Made by a program: the position numbers and the translations under genes. From Prorocentrum cordatum (taxonomy: Eukaryota; Sar; Dinophyceae; Prorocentrales; Prorocentraceae), in assembly GCA_963575745.1 (NCBI GenBank), contig CAUYUJ010006335.1:648744-675050 (forward strand): a stretch of 26,307 nucleotides of DNA, in the 5' to 3' direction. The notes below the pieces were generated by a model. It was not told where the DNA came from. It saw only the letters and a list, made by a program, of their open reading frames with translations, and made no database searches. Positions within the stretch are counted from its first letter, which is position 1; each line of letters begins with the position of its first letter. Positions 18,296-26,307 of this stretch are shown piece after piece.

Positions 18296-20965
18296 GGGGC
18301 TGGGATTTGTGAAACCGTCGCCACTTTCGAGGCCTGCTGGGGCGCCCAACACAGTGGGTACCCACGGCGGGCTCAACTTTGACCTCGCCATCCCTGGGGG
18401 GCTGCGATCTGTGAAACTGTCGCCATTTTCGAGGCCTGCTGGGGGGCCCAGCACAGTGGGTACCCACGGCGGACTCAACTTTGACCTCGCCATCCCTGGG
18501 GGGCTGCGATCTGTGGAATTGTCGCCACTTTCGAGGCCTGTTGGGGGGCCCAGCACAGTGGGTACCCACGGCGGACTCAAATTTGACCTCGCCATCCCTG
18601 GGGGGCTGCGATCTGTGAAACGGTCGCCACTTTCGGGGCCTGCTGGGGGGCCCAGCACAGTGGGTACACACGGCGGATTCAAATGTGACCTCGCCATCCG
18701 TGGGGGGCTGCGATCTGTGAAACTGTCGCCACATTCGAGGCCTGCTGGGGGGGCCAGCACAGTGGATACACACCGCGGATTGAAAGTTGGCCTCGCCGTC
18801 CCTGGGGGGCTGCGATCTGTGAAACTGTCGCCACTTTCGGGGCCTGGGGGGGGGGGCACCACAGTGGGTACGCACGGCGGATTCAAAGTGTACCTCGCCA
18901 TCCCTGGGGGGCTGGGATTTGTGAAACTGTCGCCACTTTCGAGGCCTGCTGGGGGGCCCAGCGCAGTGGGTACGCACCGCGGACTCAAATTTGACCTCGC
19001 CATCCCTGGGGGGCTGCGATCTGTGAAACGGTCGCCACTTTCGAGGCCTGCTGGGGGACCCAACACAGTGGGTACACACCGCGGGCTCAAATTTGACATC
19101 GCCATCCTTGGGGGGCTGCGATCTGTGAAACTGTAGCCACTTTCGGGGCCTGTTGGGGGGCCCAGCACAGTGGGTACCCACGGCTGATTCAAATGGGACC
19201 TCGCCATCCCTGGGGGGCTGCGATCTGTGAGACTGTCGCCACTTTCGAGGCCTGCTGGGGGGCCCAGCGCAGTGGGTACACACCGCGGATTGAAATTTGA
19301 CCTCGCCATCCCTGGGGGGCTGCGATCTGTGAAACTGTCGCCACTTTCGAGGCCTGCTGGGGGGCCCAGCACAGTGGGTACCCACGGCGGATTCAAATTA
19401 CACCTCGCCATCCCTGGGGGGTTGCGGTCTGTGAAACTGTCGCCACTTTCGAGGCCTGCTGGGGGGCCCAGCGCAGTGGATACCCACGGCGGATTCAAAT
19501 GGGACCTCGTCATCCCTGGGGGGCTGGGATTTGTGAAACTGTCGCCACTTTCGGGGCCTGCTGGGGGGCCCAGCACAGTGGGTACACACGGCGGATTCAA
19601 ATGTGACCTCGCCATCCGTGGGGGGCTGCGATCTGTGAAACTGTCGCCACATTCGAGGCCTGCTGGGGGGGCCAGCACAGTGGATACACACCGCGGATTG
19701 AAAGTTGGCCTCGCCATCCCTGGGGGGCTGCGATCTGTGAAACTGTCGCCACTTTCGGGGCCTGGGGGGGGGGGGGGGGCACCACAGTGGGTACGCACGG
19801 CGGATTCAAAGTGTACCTCGCCGTCCCTGGGGGGCTGTGTCGCCACTTTCGAGGCCTGCTGGGGGGCCCAACACAGTGGGTACACACGGCGGATTCAAAT
19901 TACACCTCGCCATCCCTGGGGGGTTGCGGTCTGTGAAACTGTCGCCACTTTCGAGGCCTGCTGGGGGAGGGCCAGTACAGTGGGTACGCACCGCGGACTC
20001 AAATTTGACCTCGCCATCCCTGGGGGGCTGCGATCTGTGAAACTGTCGCCACTTTCGAGGCCTGCTGGGGGGCCCAACACAGTGGGTACACACCGCGGAT
20101 TGAAATTTAACCTCGCCATCCACGGGGGGCTGTGTCTGTGAAACTGTAGCCACTTTCGAGGCCTGCTGGGTGGCTCAACGCAGTGGGTACCAACAGCGGA
20201 CTGACATTAGGATTCGCCATCCCTGGGGGGCTGCGATCTGTGAGACGGTCGCCACTTTCGAGGCCTGCTGGGGGGCCCAGCGCAGTGGGTACACACCGCG
20301 GACTGAAATTAGACCTCGCCATCCCTGGAGGGCTGTGATCTGTGAAACTGTAGCCACTTTCGAGGCCTGCTGGGGGGCCCAGCACAGTGGGTACCCACGG
20401 CGGATTCAAATTTGACCTCGCCATCCCTGGGGGGCTGCGATCTGTGAAACTGTCGCCACTTTCGGGGCCTGCTGGGGGGACCACCACAGTGGGTACACAC
20501 GGCGGATTCAAATTTGACCTCGCCATCCGCGGGGGGCTGCGATCTGTGAAACTGTCGCCACTTTCGAGGCCTGCTGGGGGGCCCAGCACAGTGGGCACAC
20601 ACCGCGGATTCATATTAGACCTTGCCATCCCTAGGGGGCTGCGATCTGTGAAACGGTCGCCACTTTCGAGGGCTGCTGGGGGGCACAACACAGTGGGTAC
20701 TCACCGCGGACTCAAATTAGACCTCGCCATCCCTTGGGGGCTACGATCTGTGAAACTGTCGCCACTTTCGAGGCCTAATTAGACCTCGCCATCCCTGGGG
20801 GGCTGCGATCTATGAAACCGTCGCCACTTTCGAGGCCTGCTGGGGGGCCCAGCGCAGTGGGTAGTCACCGCGGATTCAAATTAGACCTCGCCATCCCTGA
20901 GGGGCTGCGATCTGTGAAACTGTCGCCACTTTCGTGGCCTGCTGGGGAACCCAGCGCAGTGGGCT
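18296..20965 (-). repeat. 102-bp tandem array D (about 26 units)
   Basis: Units share GGGGGGCTGCGATCTGTGAA, ACTGTCGCCACTTTCGAGGC and CTGCTGGGGGGCCCAGCAC with arrays A-C, but carry a different segment, AGTGGGTACCCACGGCGGA (third subtype). The 102-bp period is 34 codons, so long open frames appear in most phases on both strands; several units differ by single bases, for example G-run length near 18850 and 19765, and a shortened unit lies near 19835. A block near 18630-18905 is repeated near 19548-19827, nine units apart. The array ends at CTGGGGAACCCAGCGCAGTG without the spacer seen after B and C. Confidence 0.9.
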
Positions 20966-21429
20966 TCCCGCACGTCTTTCTCCTGCTCATCGTTCCCGAC
21001 TCCCCATCTCTTCTTCGAGCCTGTAGTTGTCGCCCCTCGTTCTTGTATGGTTCTCCTGCGCATCATGCCATAGGCGCGTGTCCCAAGTAGCTTACATATC
21101 AAGCAACGGATCCTGCAATTTGATTGTCCATGCAAGTTTCGGCCAAATCCTCGTTTCCCATGATACAAATGGGTTGGGTACGTCACAGTTTTTTTGCAAC
21201 GGATGGTGTGGGGGTGCCCGCATTGTTCCTCCCAGTCGTTTGGGGGAGGGGGTGTATATCAATAGGGAACAGTGATAAACCCCTCCCCGAAGGGGAACTA
21301 GGGGGCGGAAGAGGAAACACCTTAATCCACCTACGCCTTAAAACGCTGGTGGGATATGCGTGCGTATACGTGTATGAGGAAGACAAAGAGGGATCTACAT
21401 GGACATAAGGAGTGGCAGAAACAGGACAT
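20966..21429. other. mostly unique sequence, no gene seen
   Basis: This is non-repetitive apart from GGGTTGGGTACGTCACAG plus a T run at about 21171-21195, which resembles the end of the duplicated spacers. Open frames are short and without motifs. Confidence 0.4.
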
Positions 21430-21480
21430 ATACATACATACATATATATATATATATAGCGAGACAAAGAGAGATAATGA

Positions 21481-21512
<32 letters not shown>

Positions 21513-21662
21513 AAAAGGGATAACGATATATATAGAGAGAGAGAGAAACACAAAAGAGAACGATACACATATATCTATATACACATATATATAACGAGAT
21601 ATACACAGAGAGGGGAATCCAGAGAAAACATAGAGATAACAAGAGAGAGAGAGAGAGAAACC

Positions 21663-21695
<33 letters not shown>

Positions 21696-21745
21696 GAGAG
21701 AGAGAATGAGAGAGAGAGAGATAGAGAGAACGACGGAACACAACT
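21430..21745. repeat. TA and GA dinucleotide microsatellites
   Basis: ATACATACATATATATATAT (about 21430-21460) is followed by long GAGAGA runs with short TATATA interruptions to about 21735. The strand is strongly purine (G+A) biased. I see no gene in it. Confidence 0.95.
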
Positions 21746-21849
21746 AAATGAATAACGACCAGAGAGATAATGTAACGACATGGTGATGATAATGGGAAGC
21801 AAGAGGAGGTAGAGGGCATCAGCGCTCTGATGCTGGCTTGCTGATTGAG

Positions 21850-22219
21850 CCCGCACGATATTGGATCTTTGGAGGAGGAAGAGGAGGATGAGGAGGAGGA
21901 GGGGGAGGAGCAGGAGGACGAAGAAGAGGAGGAGGAGGAGGAGGAACAGAAGGAGGAGCAGGAGGAGGAGGAGGAGGAGGAAGAGGAAGGGGAGGAGGAG
22001 GAGGAGTTGGAGGAGGAGGAGGACGAGGAGGAGGAGGATGACGGGGATGTGCAGGTCTGTAAGGGCGCCTGGATACATAGAGCTTCTGCCACCCTTGCCG
22101 CCCAGATGTTCCGGGTGCCCTTCGTCATGGGGCCGCAGGAGCGGCTCGTGGAGGACGCCGCGGCGCAGCGGCTGTCGGTTGATGGCGCAGGCGTGCCGCC
22201 GCCGGGGAACCCGCGCGGG
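21850..22219 (+). CDS. possible exon: Glu-rich tract followed by a non-repetitive segment
   Basis: An open plus-strand frame reads an acidic run (Glu with some Asp, about 21870-22045, from GGA/GAG triplets), then VQVCKGAWIHRASATLAAQM, FRVPFVMGPQERLVEDAAAQ and RLSVDGAGVPPPGNPRG. The last ~55 residues have ordinary composition, unlike the surrounding simple sequence. There is no ATG in frame before the acidic run: a TGA lies just upstream at 21842, so this could only be an internal exon. A GTGTGAGT sequence at 22218 could act as a splice donor. I recognise no family. The alternative is an open frame created by the triplet repeat and extended by chance. Confidence 0.2.
21870..22045. repeat. GGA/GAG triplet tract
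   Basis: Nearly continuous GGA/GAG triplets with occasional AAG, CAG and GAC. The plus strand encodes Glu or Gly/Arg runs and the minus strand Ser or Leu runs. Confidence 0.95.
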
Positions 22220-22635
22220 TGTGAGTCAGCGGCCAGAGAGTCGGGGTTGGCAAAAAGGGGGGTGACGACTAAGGGGGGGTGGGGGTGTATATCATGGCCA
22301 GGGCAATGGTATCTCCCGTGATTTCATGGTACCTCTCTCCTTCTTTGAATACGACCCCTGGCCTCCTTTCGTCCGCGCACATTCCTCGGGCCATGACTTG
22401 CGAACCCATCTTTTGGACGCCCCCCTCTTGGACGCCCCCGAGGGAGGGAGGGTATCGGGCAAGCTAGGCGCGCTCGCACCAAATCTGAAATCCTACCCCT
22501 CCCGTTTATCCTTTTCGATTGCGTTGAATCCTTTTGTGTCTGTGGGTTTTCCTGAAGAAGGACCTAGATCCCCCAAGTTGCCCCATTCGTTTGGTGCTTG
22601 ATCAGAAAGGGATGGGGGAGAGGGCTGTACATTGA
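22220..22635. other. unique sequence, no gene seen
   Basis: G runs and a GGGGGTGTATATCA word at about 22282 (also at about 21249) are the only notable marks. Open frames are short and unrecognised. Confidence 0.4.
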
Positions 22636-22637
22636 CC

Positions 22638-22875
22638 GGTGATGATGATGATGCTGCTGATGATGATGATGATGCTGATGCTGATGATGATGTTGACGAT
22701 GCTGATGATGATGATGGTGATGATGATGACGACGAAAACGAAGATGATGAGGATGCTGATGCTGATGATGATGCTTCTGATGCTGATGCTGATAAGATGA
22801 TGATGGTGATGCTGATGATGATGCTGATGACGAACGTGGTCGTGGTGGTGGTGGTGATGGTGATGGTGATTGTGA

Positions 22876-22909
<34 letters not shown>

Positions 22910-23199
22910 GGTAGTGGTGGTGGTGAAGATGATGATCATGATGATGATCATCATCATGATGCTGATGCTGATGCTGATGCTGATGCTGATTCCGTTGATG
23001 ATGATGCTAATGATGATGGTGGTGATGATTTTGATGCTGATGCTGCTGCTGCTGCGTCTTCTTTTGCTGCTGTTGCTGCTGCTGATGATGATTCTGATGC
23101 TGATGCTGATGCTGATGCTGATGATGCTGATGATTGTGGTGGTGATGATTATTATGATGCTGATACTGATACTGATGCTAATGCTGATGCTGATGCTGT

Positions 23200-23238
<39 letters not shown>

Positions 23239-23511
23239 GGTTGATGATGCTGATGCTGATGATGATGATGAGGGTGGTGGTGGTGGTGGCGGTGGCGGTG
23301 GTGATGATGGATGCTTCTGATGATGCTGCTGCTGATGCTGATGCTGATGATGATGCTGATGTTGATGATGAAGATGATGCTGCTGATGATGCTGATGCTG
23401 ATGCTGATAAGATGATGATGGTGATGATGATGATGATGATGATGCTGATGCTGATTATGATGCTGATGATGATGATGATGCTGATGCTGATGCTGATGGT
23501 GATGATGATGC

Positions 23512-23544
<33 letters not shown>

Positions 23545-23608
23545 CGATGACGATGACGATGATGATGATGATGATGATGAGGATGAGGATGATGATGATG
23601 ATGATGAC

Positions 23609-23663
<55 letters not shown>

Positions 23664-23664
23664 C

Positions 23665-23711
<47 letters not shown>

Positions 23712-23785
23712 ATGATGATGATGATGATGATGATGATGATCGAGGTGGTGGTGGTGGTGGTGGTGGTGGTGGTGGTGGTGGTATG
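22638..23785. repeat. ~1.15-kb GAT/GCT/GGT triplet repeat
   Basis: Almost uninterrupted GATGAT, GCTGAT, GTGGTG and GATGAC triplets. Phase is kept nearly throughout, so a plus-strand frame stays open for ~380 codons reading Asp/Ala, then Met/Leu/Val, ending in poly-Val. The switch of amino-acid type within one frame shows phase slips, which a selected acidic protein would not tolerate. Treated as a microsatellite. Confidence 0.95.
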
Positions 23786-24193
23786 ACCTGATGCTTCGTG
23801 CTGCTGATCATGAGGGGAAGGAGCATGCCGCGACCCCCAGGCAGCCCTGCGAGTGGCTCCGACGAGGAAGCGGCTGCCTCCGCGGCGGACCCCTGGGAGC
23901 GGCGGGGGGGTCGGCCGCCGGCCAGCGGGCCCTGGGCTGGCCTGCGCCTCCGCGCTGCGCCTGCACCACCCGCCGTCGCTGTGGCCCTCGGTCCGCCCGA
24001 AAAGAGCTGTGTACTATACCCAAAAGCCCAGGGGGGCGAGCGAGGGTTCTGTTCGTGGGGCTGGTGTACAAAAGTCCCTCCCTGGGGCGTGGTTCCTTGT
24101 ATTCTGAACGTGGCCCTGGGCGATGGAATCTGACTGGGGCGGGGAGGGTGTGGTACACAAAGGAATCCTGAGGACTTGGACCCAGACGATTCT

Positions 24194-24228
24194 GGTAGCA
24201 AATCATGGGGGGCCTCGTGCGTCTTTAC
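24194..24228 (+). repeat. direct repeat, left copy
   Basis: GGTAGCAAATCATGGGGGGC followed by CTCGTGCGTCTT. It is nearly repeated 260 bases further on. Confidence 0.8.
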
Positions 24229-24453
24229 GTTTCTTGGTGCGTTTTCTGGGCCGATCTGCGGCTGCGTGTTGTCGCTACTCTGTCCAGAGGGTGTGTCGTG
24301 ATCTGCTGCTTCTCGTAGTGTTCTGCTTAGTTCTGCACCGATCAGTTGTCTCTTGTGCTGTGCCCTGCCTATTCATCTCAGGACATCTTTTCATTCTGCT
24401 CATCCTGCCCTCCCCCGTCCTGCCATGCCCCGTTCCCTCGCATCCCTCATTTC

Positions 24454-24487
24454 GGTAGCAAATCATGGGAGCCTTGTATGTCTTCGG
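24454..24487 (+). repeat. direct repeat, right copy
   Basis: GGTAGCAAATCATGGGAGCC followed by TTGTATGTCTT. The match to the left copy is about 28 of 32 bases, and ~230 bases of unique sequence lie between them. Confidence 0.8.
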
Positions 24488-24730
24488 AAGTCCGTTTTTA
24501 GAGTGTGCATGGACGTGCCCTAGCGTCTGGTAGTCGATAAGGGAGCGTCGGGCAGCGTCGTCTCAGCGTCGACTAGCGTCTGTTGGCGTCGATTCGCAGG
24601 GGCCGGCAAGATGACATGGGAGGCTCCCATAAGTTGCCACAGATGTTGAGGCCAGTCCAGGCCCCGGGAACGTCAAGAGACTCAGGATTAGAAGAGGGCG
24701 CCACTGAGATATTCGTTTTATCCTCATCCG

Positions 24731-25102
24731 ATGCTATCCTCGTCTTGGCTTCGTCTTATGGCGGAGCTGATCGTGTCGAATCTTTCTCGCCCCGTAGTGA
24801 GAGAGCGCTTCGGGAAGATTTGGGTCAGGGCTCGAGCTAAACGGCGTTTTGGCGATTTCGTGGACCGTTTTCGTTTTGATTTCGTTTCGCAGCGAAGGCA
24901 GAAAGAAGAGAGATCGAATGAACACGACGACAAAACGAACACGAAAACACTGTTTAGCTTCTGGTTTGCGTGTCTAGTTGGCGGAGGTTGTCCTTGTGTG
25001 CTCGCTCTTTTGGCCCTCTCACTTGTTCAGATTGACGCCAGCAACTTGGCAGCCAATTGTTATCGGGATGTGTGCGACCAATTTGGAGCTAGACCCCAGT
25101 AA
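24731..25102 (+). CDS. hypothetical small protein (uncertain)
   Basis: A 123-codon frame starts at ATG 24731 and ends at TAA 25100-25102. It lies in non-repetitive, less GC-biased sequence. Residues ~20-75 are basic and charged (RERFGKIWVRARAKRRFGDF, then RFRFDFVSQRRQKEERSNEH). Residues ~76-105 form one hydrophobic stretch (FSFWFACLVGGG, LALLALSLVQ) that could span a membrane, followed by a Cys-containing tail. I do not recognise a family. No spliced-leader acceptor or promoter can be assigned. The basic part comes from TTTCG/GCGAAG-rich DNA, so a chance open frame is quite possible. Confidence 0.25.
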   Translation: MLSSSWLRLMAELIVSNLSRPVVRERFGKIWVRARAKRRFGDFVDRFRFDFVSQRRQKEERSNEHDDKTNTKTLFSFWFACLVGGGCPCVLALLALSLVQIDASNLAANCYRDVCDQFGARPQ

Positions 25103-25185
25103 GCTTTTGGTTTCCCCGGTTAGGGGTTAAACTCAGTCAGACGTGACTCTTGTTAGCCCCAAAGGGGGTCCAGCGAGACGAGGGT

Positions 25186-25292
25186 GGTGGTGTATATATA
25201 TATATATACATATACATATTTGTTATTGTAAATTACATATGTATATATATATATATTATCGTATCATTTATAGTATATATATGATATATCCA
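25186..25292. repeat. TA-rich microsatellite island
   Basis: TATATATATA and CATATACATA runs form a ~100-base AT-rich island within GC-rich surroundings. No gene lies in it. Confidence 0.9.
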
Positions 25293-26209
25293 TGTGATGT
25301 TGCAATCGCTTTGTGGCGTGCAGTACATTCCAGGGCGCAGATGTATTGCTGGATGCGTGCAGTTCGTTATTTGCAACACAAAGCAATCCAACTCTCTTTC
25401 GCAATGCATTTGCGATGTACTTGCCCCAGAGCTGTTGCACCACTTCCTTTCAGCTGTGCGTCCGTAGTTTTGGAAGTCCGAGAGGGCCGCACTGGCGGGT
25501 GCCTCACTCGAACACTCTCCCCTCCCCTCCCCTATCCATTCCTTTCCTTCCGCTTTCCCTCCTGACCTTCGCCCTTTTCCTTTCTTCACCCCTCTGGTTT
25601 TCCCTGTCTGGTACCAGTGTTCGCCAGCTTTGTTCGCCCAGCCTCCGATGCCCTGGCGGCTTCTGGAGCCCGCCCATGCCCCCTGGAGCCCCAGGGTCAC
25701 GCGACGGGGGGAGGAGAAGGACGCGGGGGAGGGGGGGGGGAGGGAGGAGCGGGAGGATGGGAGGGAGGAGAGGTCATGCCGAGGAGTTGGGCTCTCGTTG
25801 GCCTGCTGCTGGGCTGGTGTTGCTACCAGCCGCTCCCCCGCCTGCTTTCTTCAGACTCTCTAGTGCTCTGTCGCGGTTCGCCCGCCACACAGAGGACAGG
25901 GAGACCGAGAGGGGGGGGGGGCGGCAGGCCAGGTAAAAGTGGTCCACGCGGGGGCTGGGGCTCCACTCTCCACGACTGGAGCAATGCGCTGATCCTGTAG
26001 CGCAGGCACCAGTTCATTCTGAAAAGCCCAAAGACGCTCCTATCGAAGTAGCACAGCCTGCACGCCGGGAGCGAACCATGTTGGAGATGCAGTAGATTTC
26101 ATGCCGAGGAACGATCAATAGGGGGGAGGGAGAAAGATGCGGGAGCAGGTGGCCGGAGAGGGGGAACAGGGGGGGAGAGGTGGGGGATCGGGAGGCGGGA
26201 AGAAGGGAC
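25293..26209. other. unique to low-complexity sequence, no gene identified
   Basis: 25510-25610 is pyrimidine-rich on + and 25705-25775 is GGGAGG-rich. Plus-strand frames of 77-207 codons overlap each other in different phases and include these biased tracts. No motif singles one out, and no tRNA-like fold was recognised. Confidence 0.35.
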
Positions 26210-26307
26210 TCATGCTGCTGCTGCTGATGAGGATGATGATGATGACGACGGTGGTGATGATGCTGCTGAAGGTGATGCTGTTGTTGATCATGATGAGGAT
26301 GATGTTG
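26210..26307. repeat. GAT/GCT triplet repeat, running off the window end
   Basis: CTGCTGCTGATGAGGATGAT-type triplets resume at the right edge, like the tract at 22638-23785. Confidence 0.9.

Larger units (their letters stand above)
23786..24580. other. unique sequence, no gene identified
   Basis: 23800-24180 is GC-rich, with open frames in several phases on both strands (one plus frame contains RARVLFVGLVYKSPSLGRGS). Without a recognised motif I do not call any of them. 24180-24460 contains the direct repeats listed separately. Around 24545-24600, AGCGTCG words recur five times. Confidence 0.4.

Noticed and set aside
17981-19885. Long minus-strand open frame (634 codons) across array D and the spacer as a repeat protein
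   Set aside because: Most phases on both strands are open because the unit is GC-rich and 102 bp long. Single-base indels between units and between the two spacer copies show the frame is not maintained.
22638-23785. Plus-strand ~380-codon Asp/Ala/Met/Val protein
   Set aside because: It is a translation of GAT/GCT/GGT triplets. Amino-acid type changes with phase slips and no flanking domain exists.
25980-26100. Possible tRNA-like fold near the right end
   Set aside because: No consistent A-box and B-box pair or cloverleaf could be traced by eye.

Overview
This GC-rich window (one 100-base assembly gap at 13708-13807) looks like nuclear DNA of a dinoflagellate. That is an inference from two signatures: (i) a long run of degenerate pentatricopeptide (PPR) repeats of the VISYNAGISACEKG / QWQRALALLSEM type that is very common in dinoflagellate gene models, and (ii) pieces of a retroelement C-terminal region with the LGDHxxxC ... 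DxTxVSPL ... EVGGRW signature seen in dinoflagellate reverse-transcriptase-like proteins. The genus cannot be fixed from sequence alone. No tRNA, rRNA, CRISPR array or convincing intact gene is visible. Most of the window is tandemly repeated DNA.

Layout. 1-1550: an array of ~89-bp units on the minus strand, ended at the left by a short module (oligo-T, CCAACC/GGTTGGG hairpin, CGTTTTGAA, pyrimidine tract as read on +). 1551-2010: GC-rich low complexity. 2010-4385: about 20 PPR motifs on the minus strand, broken by frameshifts. 4655-7600: a ~3-kb triplet-periodic minisatellite that reads as Thr/Ser-rich on the minus strand. 7691-8378: minus-strand C-terminal fragment of a retroelement protein. 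8378-8720 and 8951-10410: ~77-bp arrays in opposite orientations, flanking a second, plus-strand piece of the same kind of retroelement protein (8721-8950). 10440-10535: another copy of the end module. 11345-12335: four ~260-bp monomers arranged as a ~520-bp dimer. 12330-13707: ~90-bp array running into the gap. 14180-14535: CCG triplets. 14600-20965: four arrays of a different 102-bp unit, each preceded (on +) by the end module; a ~210-bp spacer occurs twice. 20966-26307: mostly simple sequence (TA, GA, GGA, GAT/GCT repeats) with short unique stretches and only weak coding candidates.

The arrays fall into two superfamilies. The 77/89/90-bp arrays share a ~30-bp core (CTTCGGTGGAGCTCCC then TATGGGGCCACGAA) with related but diverged linkers. 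The 102-bp arrays form a second family. Both families stop at the same end module, always in the same relative orientation: array, purine tract, TTCAAAACG, hairpin, oligo-A. The flanks outside the module differ between loci, so I infer that the module is the 3' end of an unnamed repeat-bearing mobile element, possibly retroposed. The clearest event is that the CCHC-like zinc motif of the retroelement protein is interrupted by a 77-bp array and its two halves now lie on opposite strands.
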